NCBI GenBank assembly: GCA_027382625.1
Contig: JAJKFJ010020785.1
Coordinates: forward strand, 1 to 29,583
Length of the DNA: 29,583 bases
Origin: Tetmemena sp. SeJ-2015
Lineage: Eukaryota; Ciliophora; Spirotrichea; Sporadotrichida; Oxytrichidae
Reading direction: 5' to 3'
Under the pieces are notes generated by a model. It was not told the DNA's origin. It worked only from the letters and a program-made list of their open reading frames with translations, and ran no database searches. Position numbers and translations under genes: made by a program. Positions 8,101 through 16,538 of the stretch are shown here, piece by piece (the first letter of the stretch is position 1; each line of letters begins with the position of its first letter).

Positions 8101-9845
8101 AGGTGTAATAACTTTCAAAGACGTGGTTCAAGAGTACCGACCTCGACTCGAGTAGAAGGAATACTTTTTCAAGTCCACCCCACTTACTTAAACATGATTT
8201 ATCATATATTCAGTATCCTACTTTAGCTGACATGGAGACACCACCTGCGCCTGTCTATTCTTTCTAGAAGTAACATCCAGGCTTTGGCAGTCTAGCCAAG
8301 ATGAGGTTCAATCTAAACCCAGACAATAACAAGGAGTTCGAGGAGGAGAACCGCCGCAGAGAGAACGAACAACGACTGAAGGAGCAGCTGGAAAAGGACC
8401 AGGGGAGCGGGTATGCTGTGATGCATATCGGTCAGCTGACTCTAGACAAGAAGAAGTATGTGTAAGTGTAGCAGCAAGACAAACTGAGAGCCTAATACCT
8501 GTTGGAGTTGGTGAAGAGAAAGCTAATGAGACTGTCACTCCAAGCTTATAAAACTATGGAGTACAGGAAGGAAGTAGCCAACTACTTCTCCAAGTAAACT
8601 CAACGAAGTATTATTCTTCCTATTCATGGATTAAAATTGCTTACTGCATCTACATATACCACGAGATGTTGAGGAGGGAGCATGCAAGGATGATGTTCGA
8701 CGACTCAGACTCAGATGGTGACTCACCTTCCAAAAGCAAGGGCAAACTCACTAAGAAGAGCAAGAAGGCCAAGGAAGACGACAAGAAGATGAAGAAGGTG
8801 TATGACAAACAGGAACTCAAGCGGTAGCAGATTCAAGATGCGGGAGGCAAGTGGTCTGGCTAGAACAGCATGAACGTGAGTAGGGTCTCTGCAGTGCCTA
8901 CCTCCAGTATACCAAACTAGTTCAAACACAAATAACCCAGAAAGAAGCAAACTATAGATCTTATTACTATGCTACTTCTCTTTAAACTAAAGAGGTTGAG
9001 GAGGTGAGGTAAGAGGAACTTCACAAGGAAAGACTTATGAAACTGAAGCGGTCAGACATAGAGACTCAAGAAATCCAAACTTTACTAATGATTATCGTAT
9101 TTAAAGAACAATTAGTTGATCCTGAATAGGAGATTCTAGCTCAATAAAGGCTATAGCAAGAGCTAAATTAGCGAAAGGTAACTGAAAAAATGGCAAAGAA
9201 GGCAAATGTGATGCACCTTTTCGACAGCACACTCGATCCAGATCAGTAGAACGAGAAGCAAAAGGCTAACAAGAACAATCAATTCCTCTACAATATGGAG
9301 AATGCACCACCTATTGAGGACTAGAATAACGTGATATACCAGAGTGTAAAAAGCAAGATAAATAAGATGATGGCTGCAAATGGAGCTAGGGGAAGGAACC
9401 GCCGTCCTTCAAGCAGTAGCGTCAACTACTACTACACAGACGAGAATGACTAGAGAGCTGCTAATATGAAATAGCAGCAGTAGGATGAGCAGACCACTAG
9501 GAGCAGGATCCCAGAACCTAATTTAGAAAGCCTAATCCATGACTCAGAAGATGAGGATTAGAGATATTGAGATATTTAGATTTGAACTTACAAGAATGAA
9601 ATGAGGATAGATTTGGGTGGAACATGAAGGAAGTGGAGAGAAGTTTAAAGAAGAAACAAAGCGAATTGAAGGCACAGCAGAAGTAAAAGCAGAAGAAAAA
9701 CACCCAGGAGGTGATGGAACAGTACAGAAAGCGCAAGGAGCAGATAGTCTTTAATGAAGTGGGAGCTTTTGGAAGCGCGAAGAAAAAACTGAACAAGAAA
9801 AAGAGTTCTACAAATGCAGCAGCAGCCAATAAACAGCGCTCTTGA
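5156..9845 (+). CDS. unknown Ser/Asn/Gln-rich coiled-coil protein, interrupted by IESs
   Basis: Start ATG 5156-5158 (MKNSHIQNQLNFSTSNS), stop TGA 9843-9845. With the IESs listed below and one 60-nt intron removed, it reads about 1291 residues. The N-terminal half is low-complexity Ser/Asn/Gln with one clear coiled coil (NKLLSEVQKENELLALRHKL, near 6260). The C-terminal half (from about 8230) is highly charged: a helical segment EEENRRRENEQRLKEQLEK, an acidic-Ser patch FDDSDSDGDSPSKSKGK near 8700 followed by Lys-rich sequence, and a basic end. No catalytic domain was recognised. It resembles a structural or scaffold protein in composition only. TAA/TAG are frequent Gln codons. One in-frame TGA at 7016-7018 is explained only by a tiny proposed IES. 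Confidence 0.85.
5251..5274 (+). other. IES 24 bp, pointer TACT
   Basis: TACT at 5251-5254 and 5275-5278. The in-frame insert contains TGA; excision gives ALESSTNSNQSLMSN. Confidence 0.85.
5431..5490 (+). other. intron of 60 nt, or IES with pointer ACTCTAG (ambiguous)
   Basis: Starts GTAAAG and ends CTCTAG. Removing 60 nt keeps the frame (PNLLY to LNTTQSNQSQAK) and drops two TGAs. A perfect 7-bp repeat ACTCTAG (5425-5431 and 5484-5490) marks a 59-bp IES instead, but that leaves the frame off by one. Confidence 0.55.
5703..5755 (+). other. IES 53 bp, pointer TGAACTT
   Basis: TGAACTT at 5703-5709 and 5756-5762. Excision joins GQLSIMN to LNNSNLSSVNQIHQNN; reading through hits TGA. Confidence 0.92.
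5897..5931 (+). other. IES 35 bp, pointer CATCTG
   Basis: CATCTG at 5897-5902 and 5932-5937. Excision gives MLPPKHPSGQAVYSSLLQRQ. Confidence 0.9.
6004..6043 (+). other. IES 40 bp, pointer AGTT
   Basis: AGTT at 6004-6007 and 6044-6047. Excision leads into FLLSPNLQNILANSQLNQ. Confidence 0.82.
6131..6164 (+). other. IES 34 bp, pointer AGTCT
   Basis: AGTCT at 6131-6135 and 6165-6169, around a T-rich insert. Excision gives QQTSRSKSVADQNKTNE. Confidence 0.88.
6192..6227 (+). other. IES 36 bp, pointer ATGA
   Basis: ATGA at 6192-6195 and 6228-6231. The in-frame insert carries TGA; excision gives NKTNESTLSGNANKLLSEVQ. Confidence 0.87.
6547..6614 (+). other. IES 68 bp, pointer AATCA
   Basis: AATCA at 6547-6551 and 6615-6619. 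Excision joins GSSSLVKI to NERNSSGSPESRQ and removes TGA. Confidence 0.87.
6654..6695 (+). other. IES 42 bp (in frame), pointer GCAG
   Basis: GCAG at 6654-6657 and 6696-6699. Excision drops a hydrophobic AT-rich run and gives SPESRQVLASEEAVSRNN. Confidence 0.75.
6837..6855 (+). other. IES 19 bp, pointer TCAT
   Basis: TCAT at 6837-6840 and 6856-6859. Excision shifts the frame to PISHFSSPSFNKVEEQESGK. Confidence 0.8.
7008..7022 (+). other. possible 15-bp micro-IES, pointer TGA
   Basis: TGA at 7008-7010 and 7023-7025. Removal eliminates an in-frame TGA at 7016-7018 (YLNNM to NKSLHSAINN) without changing the frame on either side. A base error is an alternative. Confidence 0.4.
7188..7231 (+). 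other. IES 44 bp, pointer ATCT
   Basis: ATCT at 7188-7191 and 7232-7235. Excision gives KFSFRKDLEERGGEGLGNPS. Confidence 0.87.
7410..7456 (+). other. IES 47 bp, pointer TTTCAA
   Basis: TTTCAA at 7410-7415 and 7457-7462. Excision gives NKNSLLFKSPQLNYSQNPYN and avoids TGA. Confidence 0.9.
7617..7642 (+). other. IES 26 bp, pointer GCAGTTT
   Basis: GCAGTTT at 7617-7623 and 7643-7649. Excision gives ADSTAVFHSVGGDRSLLPDL. Confidence 0.9.
7796..7843 (+). other. IES 48 bp (in frame), pointer AGCA
   Basis: AGCA at 7796-7799 and 7844-7847 around a very AT-rich insert. Excision gives NLAIAISTLSPQMMSAGG. Confidence 0.78.
8185..8218 (+). other. IES 34 bp, pointer TACTT
   Basis: TACTT at 8185-8189 and 8219-8223. 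Excision gives KSTPLTLADMETPPAPVYSF and avoids TGA. It links the two halves of the gene. Confidence 0.9.
8582..8649 (+). other. IES 68 bp, pointer CTAC
   Basis: CTAC at 8582-8585 and 8650-8653. Excision gives YRKEVANYIYHEMLRREHAR. Confidence 0.85.
8949..8983 (+). other. IES 35 bp, pointer AAACTA
   Basis: AAACTA at 8949-8954 and 8984-8989. Excision gives PRKKQTKEVEEVRQEELHK and avoids TGA. Confidence 0.9.
9068..9103 (+). other. IES 36 bp (in frame), pointer AAGAA
   Basis: AAGAA at 9068-9072 and 9104-9108. Excision removes a hydrophobic run and gives SDIETQEQLVDPEQEIL. Confidence 0.78.
9551..9600 (+). other. IES 50 bp, pointer ATGAGGAT
   Basis: ATGAGGAT at 9551-9558 and 9601-9608. Excision gives IHDSEDEDRFGWNMKEVERS; reading through hits TGA. 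Confidence 0.93.
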
Positions 9846-10211
9846 GAGATAGAGGCGATCTCAAAAATTAAATTAGTATTTCAAATTACAACACAGTACA
9901 TTATTTCGAAGATATTCAAATTCACTTAGTCAAATTTAGCTATGATTGCAAAATAGTTGGAAAAACATGAGAAAAGTTAGTAGAAGAAGATATATCTTAT
10001 GATCTGAGCATCCTTGTCACATACATATTTCGATATATCTCATAAATCCTAATCCTTAATTAAGGAACTAAGCTTTTTAAGTTGATAAATTAAGTAGTAG
10101 TAGTGAAATCAATTAAAATATAAAATTATAACAGCACGCTTCTTTATCGAATGTTCAGCGTGGATAATCATTTCACTATATGATGCTAAAGTAAGAATTA
10201 ATTTTTAGGAT
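9846..10211. other. 366-bp spacer between tandem genes
   Basis: AT-rich DNA with no convincing reading frame, between a stop codon and the next start on the same strand. It should hold the 3' end of one transcript, the 5' region of the next, and possibly chromosome breakage sites. No conserved element was recognised. Confidence 0.5.
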
Positions 10212-13200
10212 ATGGAAGAAAGACTCAGGAGTAAGGAAGAAATATTCTAGGAACTTAAACTAAAGGAGATGTGAATTCAATTTAGAAATATATATGCATT
10301 TAGATGAAGAGGCGCTATCAAAAGTTTAACTTTAAAACTGAGGAGACGCCCTCACACTCAGATCCATACTAGAGTCTGATGAAGAATATCGGCATGAGTC
10401 CTTTAGATTCCGCTCCTAATTTTCTATATTCGAACCTAACTCCATAAAAATAGGAGAGCTATTCCTCCTCTGATCCAGATTTTGGTAGAGATCTCTAGGG
10501 AACTCATTATACTTTATAACACATGCAAGATTTTATATTATTCTCTTCATTTGAACTCATTTGAGAAATCAATCCAATGGAACGTTGTTGTAAAACCGTT
10601 TAATTAGAGCGGTAGGCACCAGCCCAAGCACTGTTAACGATTTCACTCGCAACTACGACCTGTCTAAGGAAATGGCAGCAACTGCTCAAGATAAGAGCCA
10701 CCACCATTTTGGTAAGGGAAAATTCGACATGGGATTCGAGTTGAACAGAATTAAAAAGTATCAGCAAGACATCTAATCCATCCAAGGTATACAAATTAAT
10801 GATAGACTTACTCTTCTAATATCTATGGTATGTATGAAACCAAATATTCGCCCTTACGACTTAAGTAATCTATTACACCTCAAAACGTTCCTAACAAAGC
10901 CAATATTGTGTACAAGGACTATCCATTCCCCAAAATTGAGGCATCACCTTCTGATTATATATAACCAGTATAACTTTTTGAAAATATTAAATGATGCGCA
11001 GTATCGACCATAGCTCTAGATTTATAGAAACAATCCTAGTGAAGAGTACTCATTTATCCCTAAGAATTCCTCCAGATAGAGATATTTAGCCTAAGGGAAG
11101 TCAATTTACAAAACCTCTCAAAATCAGTTGGACAACCAAGCTCTTTGAGATAAGTATTTATTTATCTTTTTTTTAGGAGGAGATAACTTAGCCTATCAGA
11201 CTACTTCTTCCAATGACATCAAATCTTTTTCAACAGTCGGGAATCTAACCTTAAACAATAAGTTGGTTCTCAACTCGACTCTTCAAAATAATTCTAGGAC
11301 TGCAGCTCCTTAATCCTAAAACCGTTTTGAGAGGACTTTAAAACCAAATTTGCCTGATTCCTCATCTGAATAACTTCACAAAATTGCTCTGACCCAACTT
11401 ATGAATAGTTCTAAGAATCTATAAAGCCTCAAGGACCAAGGACTGATCGAAAAGCCTCAGCGCTGGTACGATCCAAGAAGGTAAAGTCTCTACTCAAATT
11501 TATTGAGTAACGGAAACGGGAATTTTAACAAAGGTAGGAATAAATTACCTTCTTTTCTAAAAACTGATGTCCAAGATTCTAGAGTCACAAATAATAGAGG
11601 ATTAAGAGAAACTTCGATAGGAAGAAATTTAGATCCTATTCAAGTGATAGTAAATAAAACTGTTGACAAAGATTTCAACCATCATCATTATCTTAGTCTC
11701 TATAAATTTCTTCTATTAACCGATAGAGGCTAGAGAGTGAGACTTCACAAATCTTGATAACAGAGAATTCATTAAAATATTTAGCCCCCTCCTCTTAAAT
11801 TTATATATTCATCGCCATCACCAAGGATTAAGTCAACTCCTGAGCAAAAGAAAATGCTTAGCTAGTAGTAAAAGAGCTCACTTGGGTTGAATGGAAATAG
11901 ATTTGCTATCAATCACAATTTACACTCTCCTTTGAAACATAATTCCCTATAAGCGGATAAAGTTAAGAAACTGAGATTCATGGATTAGCAGAATAATTAG
12001 AAAAGCAAGACCCTGTCTAGGCTAACCAAGAGGCGCCAATAATTTTCAAAGTAATTAATCTCAAGAGAGTTTAGAAGAAGAAGAGGATAAATAACAATCC
12101 ATATGCGACCAAGACTAAAGAGGAGTCAATAAAATTTGGCTTTGACGGCTGGAGTATACTCTTTAAAGTATGTGAGTATTTATTTTCCATATCTTTTACT
12201 TATCTTACTCTGAATAAAGAGAGACTCGTTCTAAATCTTAAGCTTAAAATTCTATTTATATTCTTTTGTCAATTTCTTTTACTTAGTAGAAGAACAAGGC
12301 TTTTGAGAAAAATAAGCTTCAAAGTATGCGAATAGATAGCACAGAAGGCGATGAAGATTCAAAGCACTTTGCTACAGAAATTAAATTAAGCGAGGGTTCA
12401 AGTAAGAACATGCACAGCCTGACTCTTGAGGAACGAGATCGCCTCAACTTTTCAAAATCTATTCCCAACTCTAAACTCACACCTATTCAGTAAAAGAATC
12501 TCCGTTCTTAGCAACATGCTTCTTAAATTCATGTTTTCATATTCTAAGAATTTTATCATCATTTACTTATATTGAAATGGAAGTTGGTAATTCAAATAAC
12601 AAATCCTTGGCTGATTTCAAGCCCTTTGGACAACGCATAAGAAGACAAAAGTAATCTGATATGCAGAGAAAGAAAGGCAAAATAACTTTCAAGGAAAGAA
12701 AAGCCTAGACTTAAAGCAATAACAACATGAGTAATAGTCTGCAGTCTATGATTGATGAAGAGGCAGAGTACTAAAATCTTAATGAGGATACCCTCAACAC
12801 GATTTCTCAAGGTATAGTAGATCTATCTTTAAAGTATATTTTCAGGTTCTTAAGACACAAAGTTTTATAAAATTTTTTTGCTTTTTAAGAAAGTAAGAGG
12901 GTGATAAGAGACAACTCCTGGGAGTCAAGAAAACTTCTGAGCTTCTCACCATGCTCAAGAAATCCAGTTTCATCAATCGTTAAATCTATCCCTGATTATT
13001 CATACTATATACTAAATTCAATTTTAAAGTTAACGTAGAAAGTCTTAAATGAGAATTGAGAACACCTAAAGTGCTAAACGGGAGCAAGGTAAGTATTAAA
13101 GTTACTCACACCTTTGACAAATTACTTTTATTTTATGATTGATTGTGACTTTGGTGTTAGAGGACAGTTTAATCGTAGAGGAAGATTAAGTCCAGTTATA

Positions 13201-16200
13201 AGAAGACTTTATAAAATTAATAAATGCAGCGGGTGATGCTCAATTTAATAATTTCCAAATGGGAGCTGGCAGTTTTGTGTTCCCTAATGCAACCTAAAGA
13301 GGACATCATCTCAGAAATAACTAATTCGCTAATAGCTAGAATCACATTCAATACCCGCACAGACAGGGCATGCTGCCACCTCCACCGTCTTCTCTGTTTC
13401 CGGGAGGAGTTTATATCTACCTTAAAATAGGAAAGACTATCTGAAGTCCACTAATTTTGACTAGTACTAAGATGATCTTATATTTAATGTCAGTACACTG
13501 TCAAAACTTTTTACTAAGATAAACCGATGCATGTCAACAAAGTTATATCTTGCTTGGATCTGTTAATTAATAGATTGAAAGTTATAGCAGAGGTGTATAG
13601 GTTTCAAGAAGAGAGGCACAAAGTGCTGGCTGATTTGGAATTCAGACTATTTACACGAAATAAACGCATCAAGCCAGGACTCAACTTAAAGATCCATAAA
13701 ATCCTAAATGAGTACACCATTCAATCCGTCTCTACTGCTTAATCCTAGCAGAATTAGAACGAAGAACTTCAAAGTCAATTTAAGAAATCGCTCCATTACA
13801 ACTCATTATAAATATTATAATATAGTAGTAGTTTAACAGTGCTGGTAACTTGAACAAAGAAAGCATACACCAAAGCACCACTCCAGCCAAGCCAGCTTTG
13901 AAAAGACTCATCGTTGCTGATAAGGTTTATGTGGGTGACTATGGGAATCATAACAGAGTTCGCTCCTTAGGTAATGGAGATGTTCATACTGTCTCTGAGG
14001 CACTCACTCTTCAAGAGAAGAGGCAGCCTGATTTCAAATTCTATCGTCGAGAGAGACAAAACGACTTGAACAGAGTGAAGGACCTTAACGATAAGGTGAC
14101 GAAGAGCAATCAACAAATATAGTTGCTGCATTTTAATTGGTACTCCTACTTAATAGTTTTGAATGTGCTGATTAAGGATATAAGAGAGGGCAGTTAATAT
14201 TTGGTGGATCCAAAGTATGAGCAGGCAGACTTTGGTGTGAACATCAAGGAGTTTTCTTTCTAGAACATGATTAAAAAGTTTAAGCAGCAGATTAAAAAAG
14301 ATCAGTTGGAGTCATATTAGTATCTTTGTGATTTTTGAGATAGGAATTAACGACGAGTATTTGGAGGAGAAGATAAATTGGATCGAAGAGGAGAGACGCC
14401 AAAGGAAACACATGCTAAAGAAGCAATAAGATCTTGAGAATAAGCTACAAATACATTTTACTAATATCAGATCTACTGTTCTAATTAAAGACAAATGGAT
14501 AGAGACATCTAGAATGCGTTAGACCCTACAAAGTCAAGCATAGCTAATAAACTTACTAAAGAGGACATAGAGGCTATAAGACGCAGACATCAACAGATTA
14601 AAGATAAGGAAGTCATTCAACAAGGCTTGATGCAGGCAGCACTTAAGGAAATGAGGGAAAGGTACAAGCTTCTCATTAAAAAGGGTATCTTGGCTATGTG
14701 TGTGAGGATATACTACAAGACAGGCAAGAAAATTTACGAATTCAATCAGTACTTTGGCAAGTCTAAGCTTGGTGTCTCATCTATCGGAGATCTCCTAATT
14801 CAATTATATCATCCTTTTTTTGTGAGATACTTCTAGAACTGGCACCAACTCCTCTGTGAATAATCTAAGAGTGTCCTTCGCTTTCCCACCTTCAAGTATG
14901 GGTCTCCGAAGAATGAATCTTCAGGAGAAGCTAGCTATCAAACTTAAAACCAGCTCTAGGAGAAGAAACTACAGCAGTCTTCGCCCATTAAAATTGGAAA
15001 CATGCTCCAGTCCATGCTCCCTCCGAGGTCTGTACCGCCTCAGGCTAAAAAGAAAAGCTAGGAGCAAGAATAAGTTCCCACTATATCTGAATCTCCATAA
15101 AAATATAAATGATCCTATGAGTTGTTAAAATTATACTCCCTAAGTCCCAGTATCTAAATTAGGAGCACCAACTCTGAGTATATCAGCCAAGGCTAAGAAC
15201 ATGAAGTCCATGGTTAATTTCTTTGATGAAAAGGATAATAAAGTAGGTACGAATGCTCAAAATTTACCTGAGGATCCAGTAATAAATCAAGATATTCTAT
15301 CCAAGAAGAAAGGAGGAAAGCTGAATCCATAAGATCAATAGATCAAAGATTACCAGTCCTATAAATATAGAATGAAATATAATATTTTTCTAGTCCTTCT
15401 TCAACGAGGTGAGGTCAAGCAAGTCACTACTTAAAGGAGGATTAACCAAGGCAGGTAAAATCCATCTCTTCGGCTCTAATTAAGGATCCTCCCAAGTGTT
15501 AAGCTCCTCTTAGAGCCATCATAGAACTCAGCTATCTAGAATTATTATTTTCTTAACTCGACTCGATGTAAATAGATCTCTGCTCCTAAGACTCATTCAA
15601 GAGTAATGGGCATCATGAACAAGTCTTAATTTAATTAATTTGTTTAAAGAAAGTCATCTAGCTCTAGTTCTAATATGACAGGGATGATGGGCAAACTTGG
15701 GCTAGGCATGCTTGCTAACGCAAACGCCATCGCTGAAAACACTGAGGAGTCCACTGAAAGAAATCTTAAAAAATTATAAACATCCATAAACAATCCTCAT
15801 CTTCATTGATTCATTCTTTGTTGTTAAATAGGGCACTCTAAGATTAAGACATGCAGCCTCTAAGCTCCGGAGGCGATGAGATGCTGAGCTACAGATGGGT
15901 TGTGGAACTGGGAGGAATTTAGAGGAGAGAGATAATGTCAGAGGCATCATGGAGGACCCTCTCAGAGTGGAGAAATTCAAGCGCAGGAAGGAAGCAGAAG
16001 CCAAATGGGAGAAGGAGCAAGAGCGACTCAGAATCATTGAAGAAGAGCAAAGAAAGAAGAAGAAACAAGATAGAATGAGAAATTAATACTATATCAACTT
16101 CCTATGTGTGTTATGCTCTTGTTATTATTCTTATGAATGAAACATAGAGGGTTTACGATTAAGAAAAAGCCAGAATCTAGTGCTCACGTGCATCCTACTA

Positions 16201-16538
16201 CACCAGGCTCTAACAAGAATAAACCATAAAGCGACGCTAATTTAGGCAACACACTCAGAAATAGTAGTGGGGTAGCAGGCAATAACAGCAAGAGCAGCAA
16301 CTCGGTCACCCCTACTAATCAAGGAGCAAATACTTAATCTGCTTTTGGTGCAACTTCTAACCATCCCAAGATCAACATTAATCCTCTCTATGATAGCTTA
16401 CCTTTTTTATTGCATCTTTTTATTTTAAGCTCTCCCAATTCAAAGAAAAACTAATCTAGTGAAAATGAAAAGGCTAACTAGGGAGCTAACTCAGTCTTCA
16501 GCTCCCTTAACAAGAGCTTGAAGAAGCTATTCTTTTGA
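10212..16538 (+). CDS. unknown large Ser/Asn/Lys-rich coiled-coil protein, interrupted by IESs
   Basis: Start ATG 10212-10214 (MEERLRSKEEIFQELKLKEM), stop TGA 16536-16538. Removing the IESs below and one 72-nt intron gives about 1656 residues without internal TGA. Tracts of Ser/Asn/Gln alternate with charged helices: VIAEVYRFQEERHKVLADLE (near 13600), EEKINWIEEERRQRKHMLKK (near 14370), KEDIEAIRRRHQQIKDKE (near 14560) and EAEAKWEKEQERLRIIEEEQ (near 15990). There is a short Pro run (LPPPPSSLFPGG near 13375). A more ordered stretch lies near 13900-14290 (RLIVADKVYVGDYGNHNRVR onward). No known catalytic or nucleotide-binding motif was seen. The segment 12810-12850 is read as coding but may hide a further insert. 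I do not recognise the family. Confidence 0.85.
10267..10301 (+). other. IES 35 bp, pointer AGATG
   Basis: AGATG at 10267-10271 and 10302-10306. Excision gives QELKLKEMKRRYQKFNFKTE and avoids TGA. Confidence 0.9.
10499..10578 (+). other. IES 80 bp, pointer GGAAC
   Basis: GGAAC at 10499-10503 and 10579-10583. Excision gives GRDLQGTLLQNRLIRAVGTS. Confidence 0.88.
10786..10826 (+). other. IES 41 bp, pointer GGTAT
   Basis: GGTAT at 10786-10790 and 10827-10831. Excision gives QQDIQSIQGMYETKYSPLRL. Confidence 0.88.
10952..10991 (+). other. IES 40 bp, pointer TGAT
   Basis: TGAT at 10952-10955 and 10992-10995. Excision gives PKIEASPSDAQYRPQLQIYR. A CAGTAT repeat (10966 and 10999) lies in the same place but yields a stop. 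Confidence 0.8.
11144..11170 (+). other. probable IES about 27 bp, pointer within a T run
   Basis: An in-frame TGA at 11146-11148 must be lost between QLDNQAL and GGDNLAYQTT. A TTT pointer 27 bp apart fits (LLGGDNL). GAGATAA repeats at 11147 and 11180 but would leave the TGA, so the exact boundary is uncertain. Confidence 0.5.
11677..11717 (+). other. IES 41 bp, pointer AACC
   Basis: AACC at 11677-11680 and 11718-11721. Excision gives TVDKDFNRQRLESETSQIL. Confidence 0.82.
11767..11806 (+). other. IES 40 bp, pointer ATTCAT
   Basis: ATTCAT at 11767-11772 and 11807-11812. Excision gives ILITENSSPSPRIKSTPEQK. Confidence 0.9.
12027..12061 (+). other. IES 35 bp, pointer CAAGAG
   Basis: CAAGAG at 12027-12032 and 12062-12067. 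Excision gives SRLTKRVQKKKRINNNPYAT. Confidence 0.87.
12141..12301 (+). other. IES 161 bp, pointer TTTGA (longest resolved here)
   Basis: TTTGA at 12141-12145 and 12302-12306. Excision gives KEESIKFGFEKNKLQSMRID. A nested 8-bp repeat AAAGTATG (12165 and 12321) lies across the right end but does not give the required frame. Confidence 0.85.
12522..12565 (+). other. IES 44 bp, pointer CTTA
   Basis: CTTA at 12522-12525 and 12566-12569. Excision gives SQQHASYIEMEVGNSNNKSL. Confidence 0.8.
12850..12884 (+). other. IES 35 bp, pointer TTAAGA
   Basis: TTAAGA at 12850-12855 and 12885-12890 around a T-rich insert. Excision gives RFLRKQEGDKRQLLGVKK. Confidence 0.8.
12979..13028 (+). other. IES 50 bp, pointer GTTAA
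   Basis: GTTAA at 12979-12983 and 13029-13033. Excision gives LLTMLKKSSFINRQRRKSQM and continues into MRIENTQSAK. Confidence 0.85.
13089..13160 (+). other. spliceosomal intron, 72 nt
   Basis: Donor GTAAGT and acceptor TTAG. Splicing joins QSAKREQ to EDSLIVEEDQVQLQEDF in frame; reading through meets several TGAs. Confidence 0.82.
13417..13436 (+). other. IES about 20 bp, pointer CTA (boundary uncertain)
   Basis: CTA at 13417-13419 and 13437-13439. Excision gives FPGGVYIYLKSTNFDQYQ. A 2-bp slip in TATAT at 13412 would also fix the frame. Confidence 0.5.
13465..13511 (+). other. IES 47 bp, pointer TACTAAGAT
   Basis: A 9-bp repeat at 13465-13473 and 13512-13520. Excision gives STNFDQYQDKPMHVNKV. 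Confidence 0.93.
13539..13577 (+). other. IES 39 bp (in frame), pointer AAAGTTATA
   Basis: A 9-bp repeat at 13539-13547 and 13578-13586. Excision gives KPMHVNKVIAEVYRFQEERH, extending a coiled coil. Confidence 0.92.
13800..13834 (+). other. IES 35 bp, pointer AAC
   Basis: AAC at 13800-13802 and 13835-13837 around a very AT-rich insert. Excision gives KKSLHYNSAGNLNKESIHQS. Confidence 0.75.
14124..14165 (+). other. IES 42 bp (in frame), pointer TGCTG
   Basis: TGCTG at 14124-14128 and 14166-14170. Excision drops an aromatic-rich run and gives SNQQIQLLIKDIREGSQYL. Confidence 0.83.
14319..14355 (+). other. IES 37 bp, pointer AGTAT
   Basis: AGTAT at 14319-14323 and 14356-14360. Excision gives KDQLESYQYLEEKINWIEEE and avoids TGA. 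Confidence 0.9.
14447..14490 (+). other. IES 44 bp, pointer ACAAAT
   Basis: ACAAAT at 14447-14452 and 14491-14496. Excision gives QDLENKLQMDRDIQNALDPT. Confidence 0.92.
14787..14823 (+). other. IES 37 bp, pointer GAGAT
   Basis: GAGAT at 14787-14791 and 14824-14828. Excision gives LGVSSIGDTSRTGTNSSVNN. Confidence 0.9.
14923..14957 (+). other. IES 35 bp, pointer AGGAGAAG
   Basis: AGGAGAAG at 14923-14930 and 14958-14965. Excision gives RRMNLQEKKLQQSSPIKIGN. Confidence 0.92.
15093..15135 (+). other. IES 43 bp, pointer CTCC
   Basis: CTCC at 15093-15096 and 15136-15139. Excision gives VPTISESPQVPVSKLGAPTL and avoids TGA. Confidence 0.85.
15355..15391 (+). other. IES 37 bp, pointer AGTCCT
   Basis: AGTCCT at 15355-15360 and 15392-15397. 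Excision gives QIKDYQSFFNEVRSSKSLLK. Confidence 0.92.
15526..15560 (+). other. IES about 35 bp, pointer ACTC (boundary uncertain)
   Basis: ACTC at 15526-15529 and 15561-15564 gives SHHRTRCKQISAPKTHSR. A longer AACTC match 30 bp away gives the wrong phase. A frame change here is needed, but other junctions are possible. Confidence 0.5.
15621..15650 (+). other. IES 30 bp (in frame), pointer AAGTC
   Basis: AAGTC at 15621-15625 and 15651-15655. Excision gives VMGIMNKSSSSSNMTGMMGK. Confidence 0.85.
15761..15825 (+). other. IES 65 bp, pointer AAAT
   Basis: AAAT at 15761-15764 and 15826-15829. Excision gives ESTERNRALQDQDMQPLSSG and avoids TGA. Confidence 0.83.
15879..15892 (+). other. micro-IES 14 bp, pointer AGATG
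   Basis: AGATG at 15879-15883 and 15893-15897. Excision links LSSGGDEM to GCGTGRNLEERDNVRG. Only 9 unique bases are lost. Confidence 0.7.
16073..16134 (+). other. IES 62 bp, pointer GAATGA
   Basis: GAATGA at 16073-16078 and 16135-16140. Excision gives KKKQDRMKHRGFTIKKKPES and avoids TGA. Confidence 0.92.
16395..16427 (+). other. IES 33 bp (in frame), pointer AGCT
   Basis: AGCT at 16395-16398 and 16428-16431 around a T-rich insert. Excision gives ININPLYDSSPNSKKNQSS. Confidence 0.83.

Noticed and set aside
8308..8950. Minus-strand frames 8308-8538 and 8723-8950, and 9518-9829
   Set aside because: They are shadows of the charged, Lys/Glu-rich C-terminal half of the 5156-9845 gene and read as hydrophobic complements.
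10966..11004. CAGTAT repeat 33 bp apart as the pointer
   Set aside because: Excision there leads to an in-frame TGA; TGAT at 10952/10992 gives an open and sensible continuation.
11147..11186. GAGATAA repeat 33 bp apart as the pointer
   Set aside because: The retained copy would keep the in-frame TGA formed with the preceding T.
13049..13052. Gene end at TGA 13050-13052 and new start ATG 13049
   Set aside because: Joining at GTTAA (12979/13029) from the neighbouring frame gives a continuous protein through this point, so no boundary is needed.
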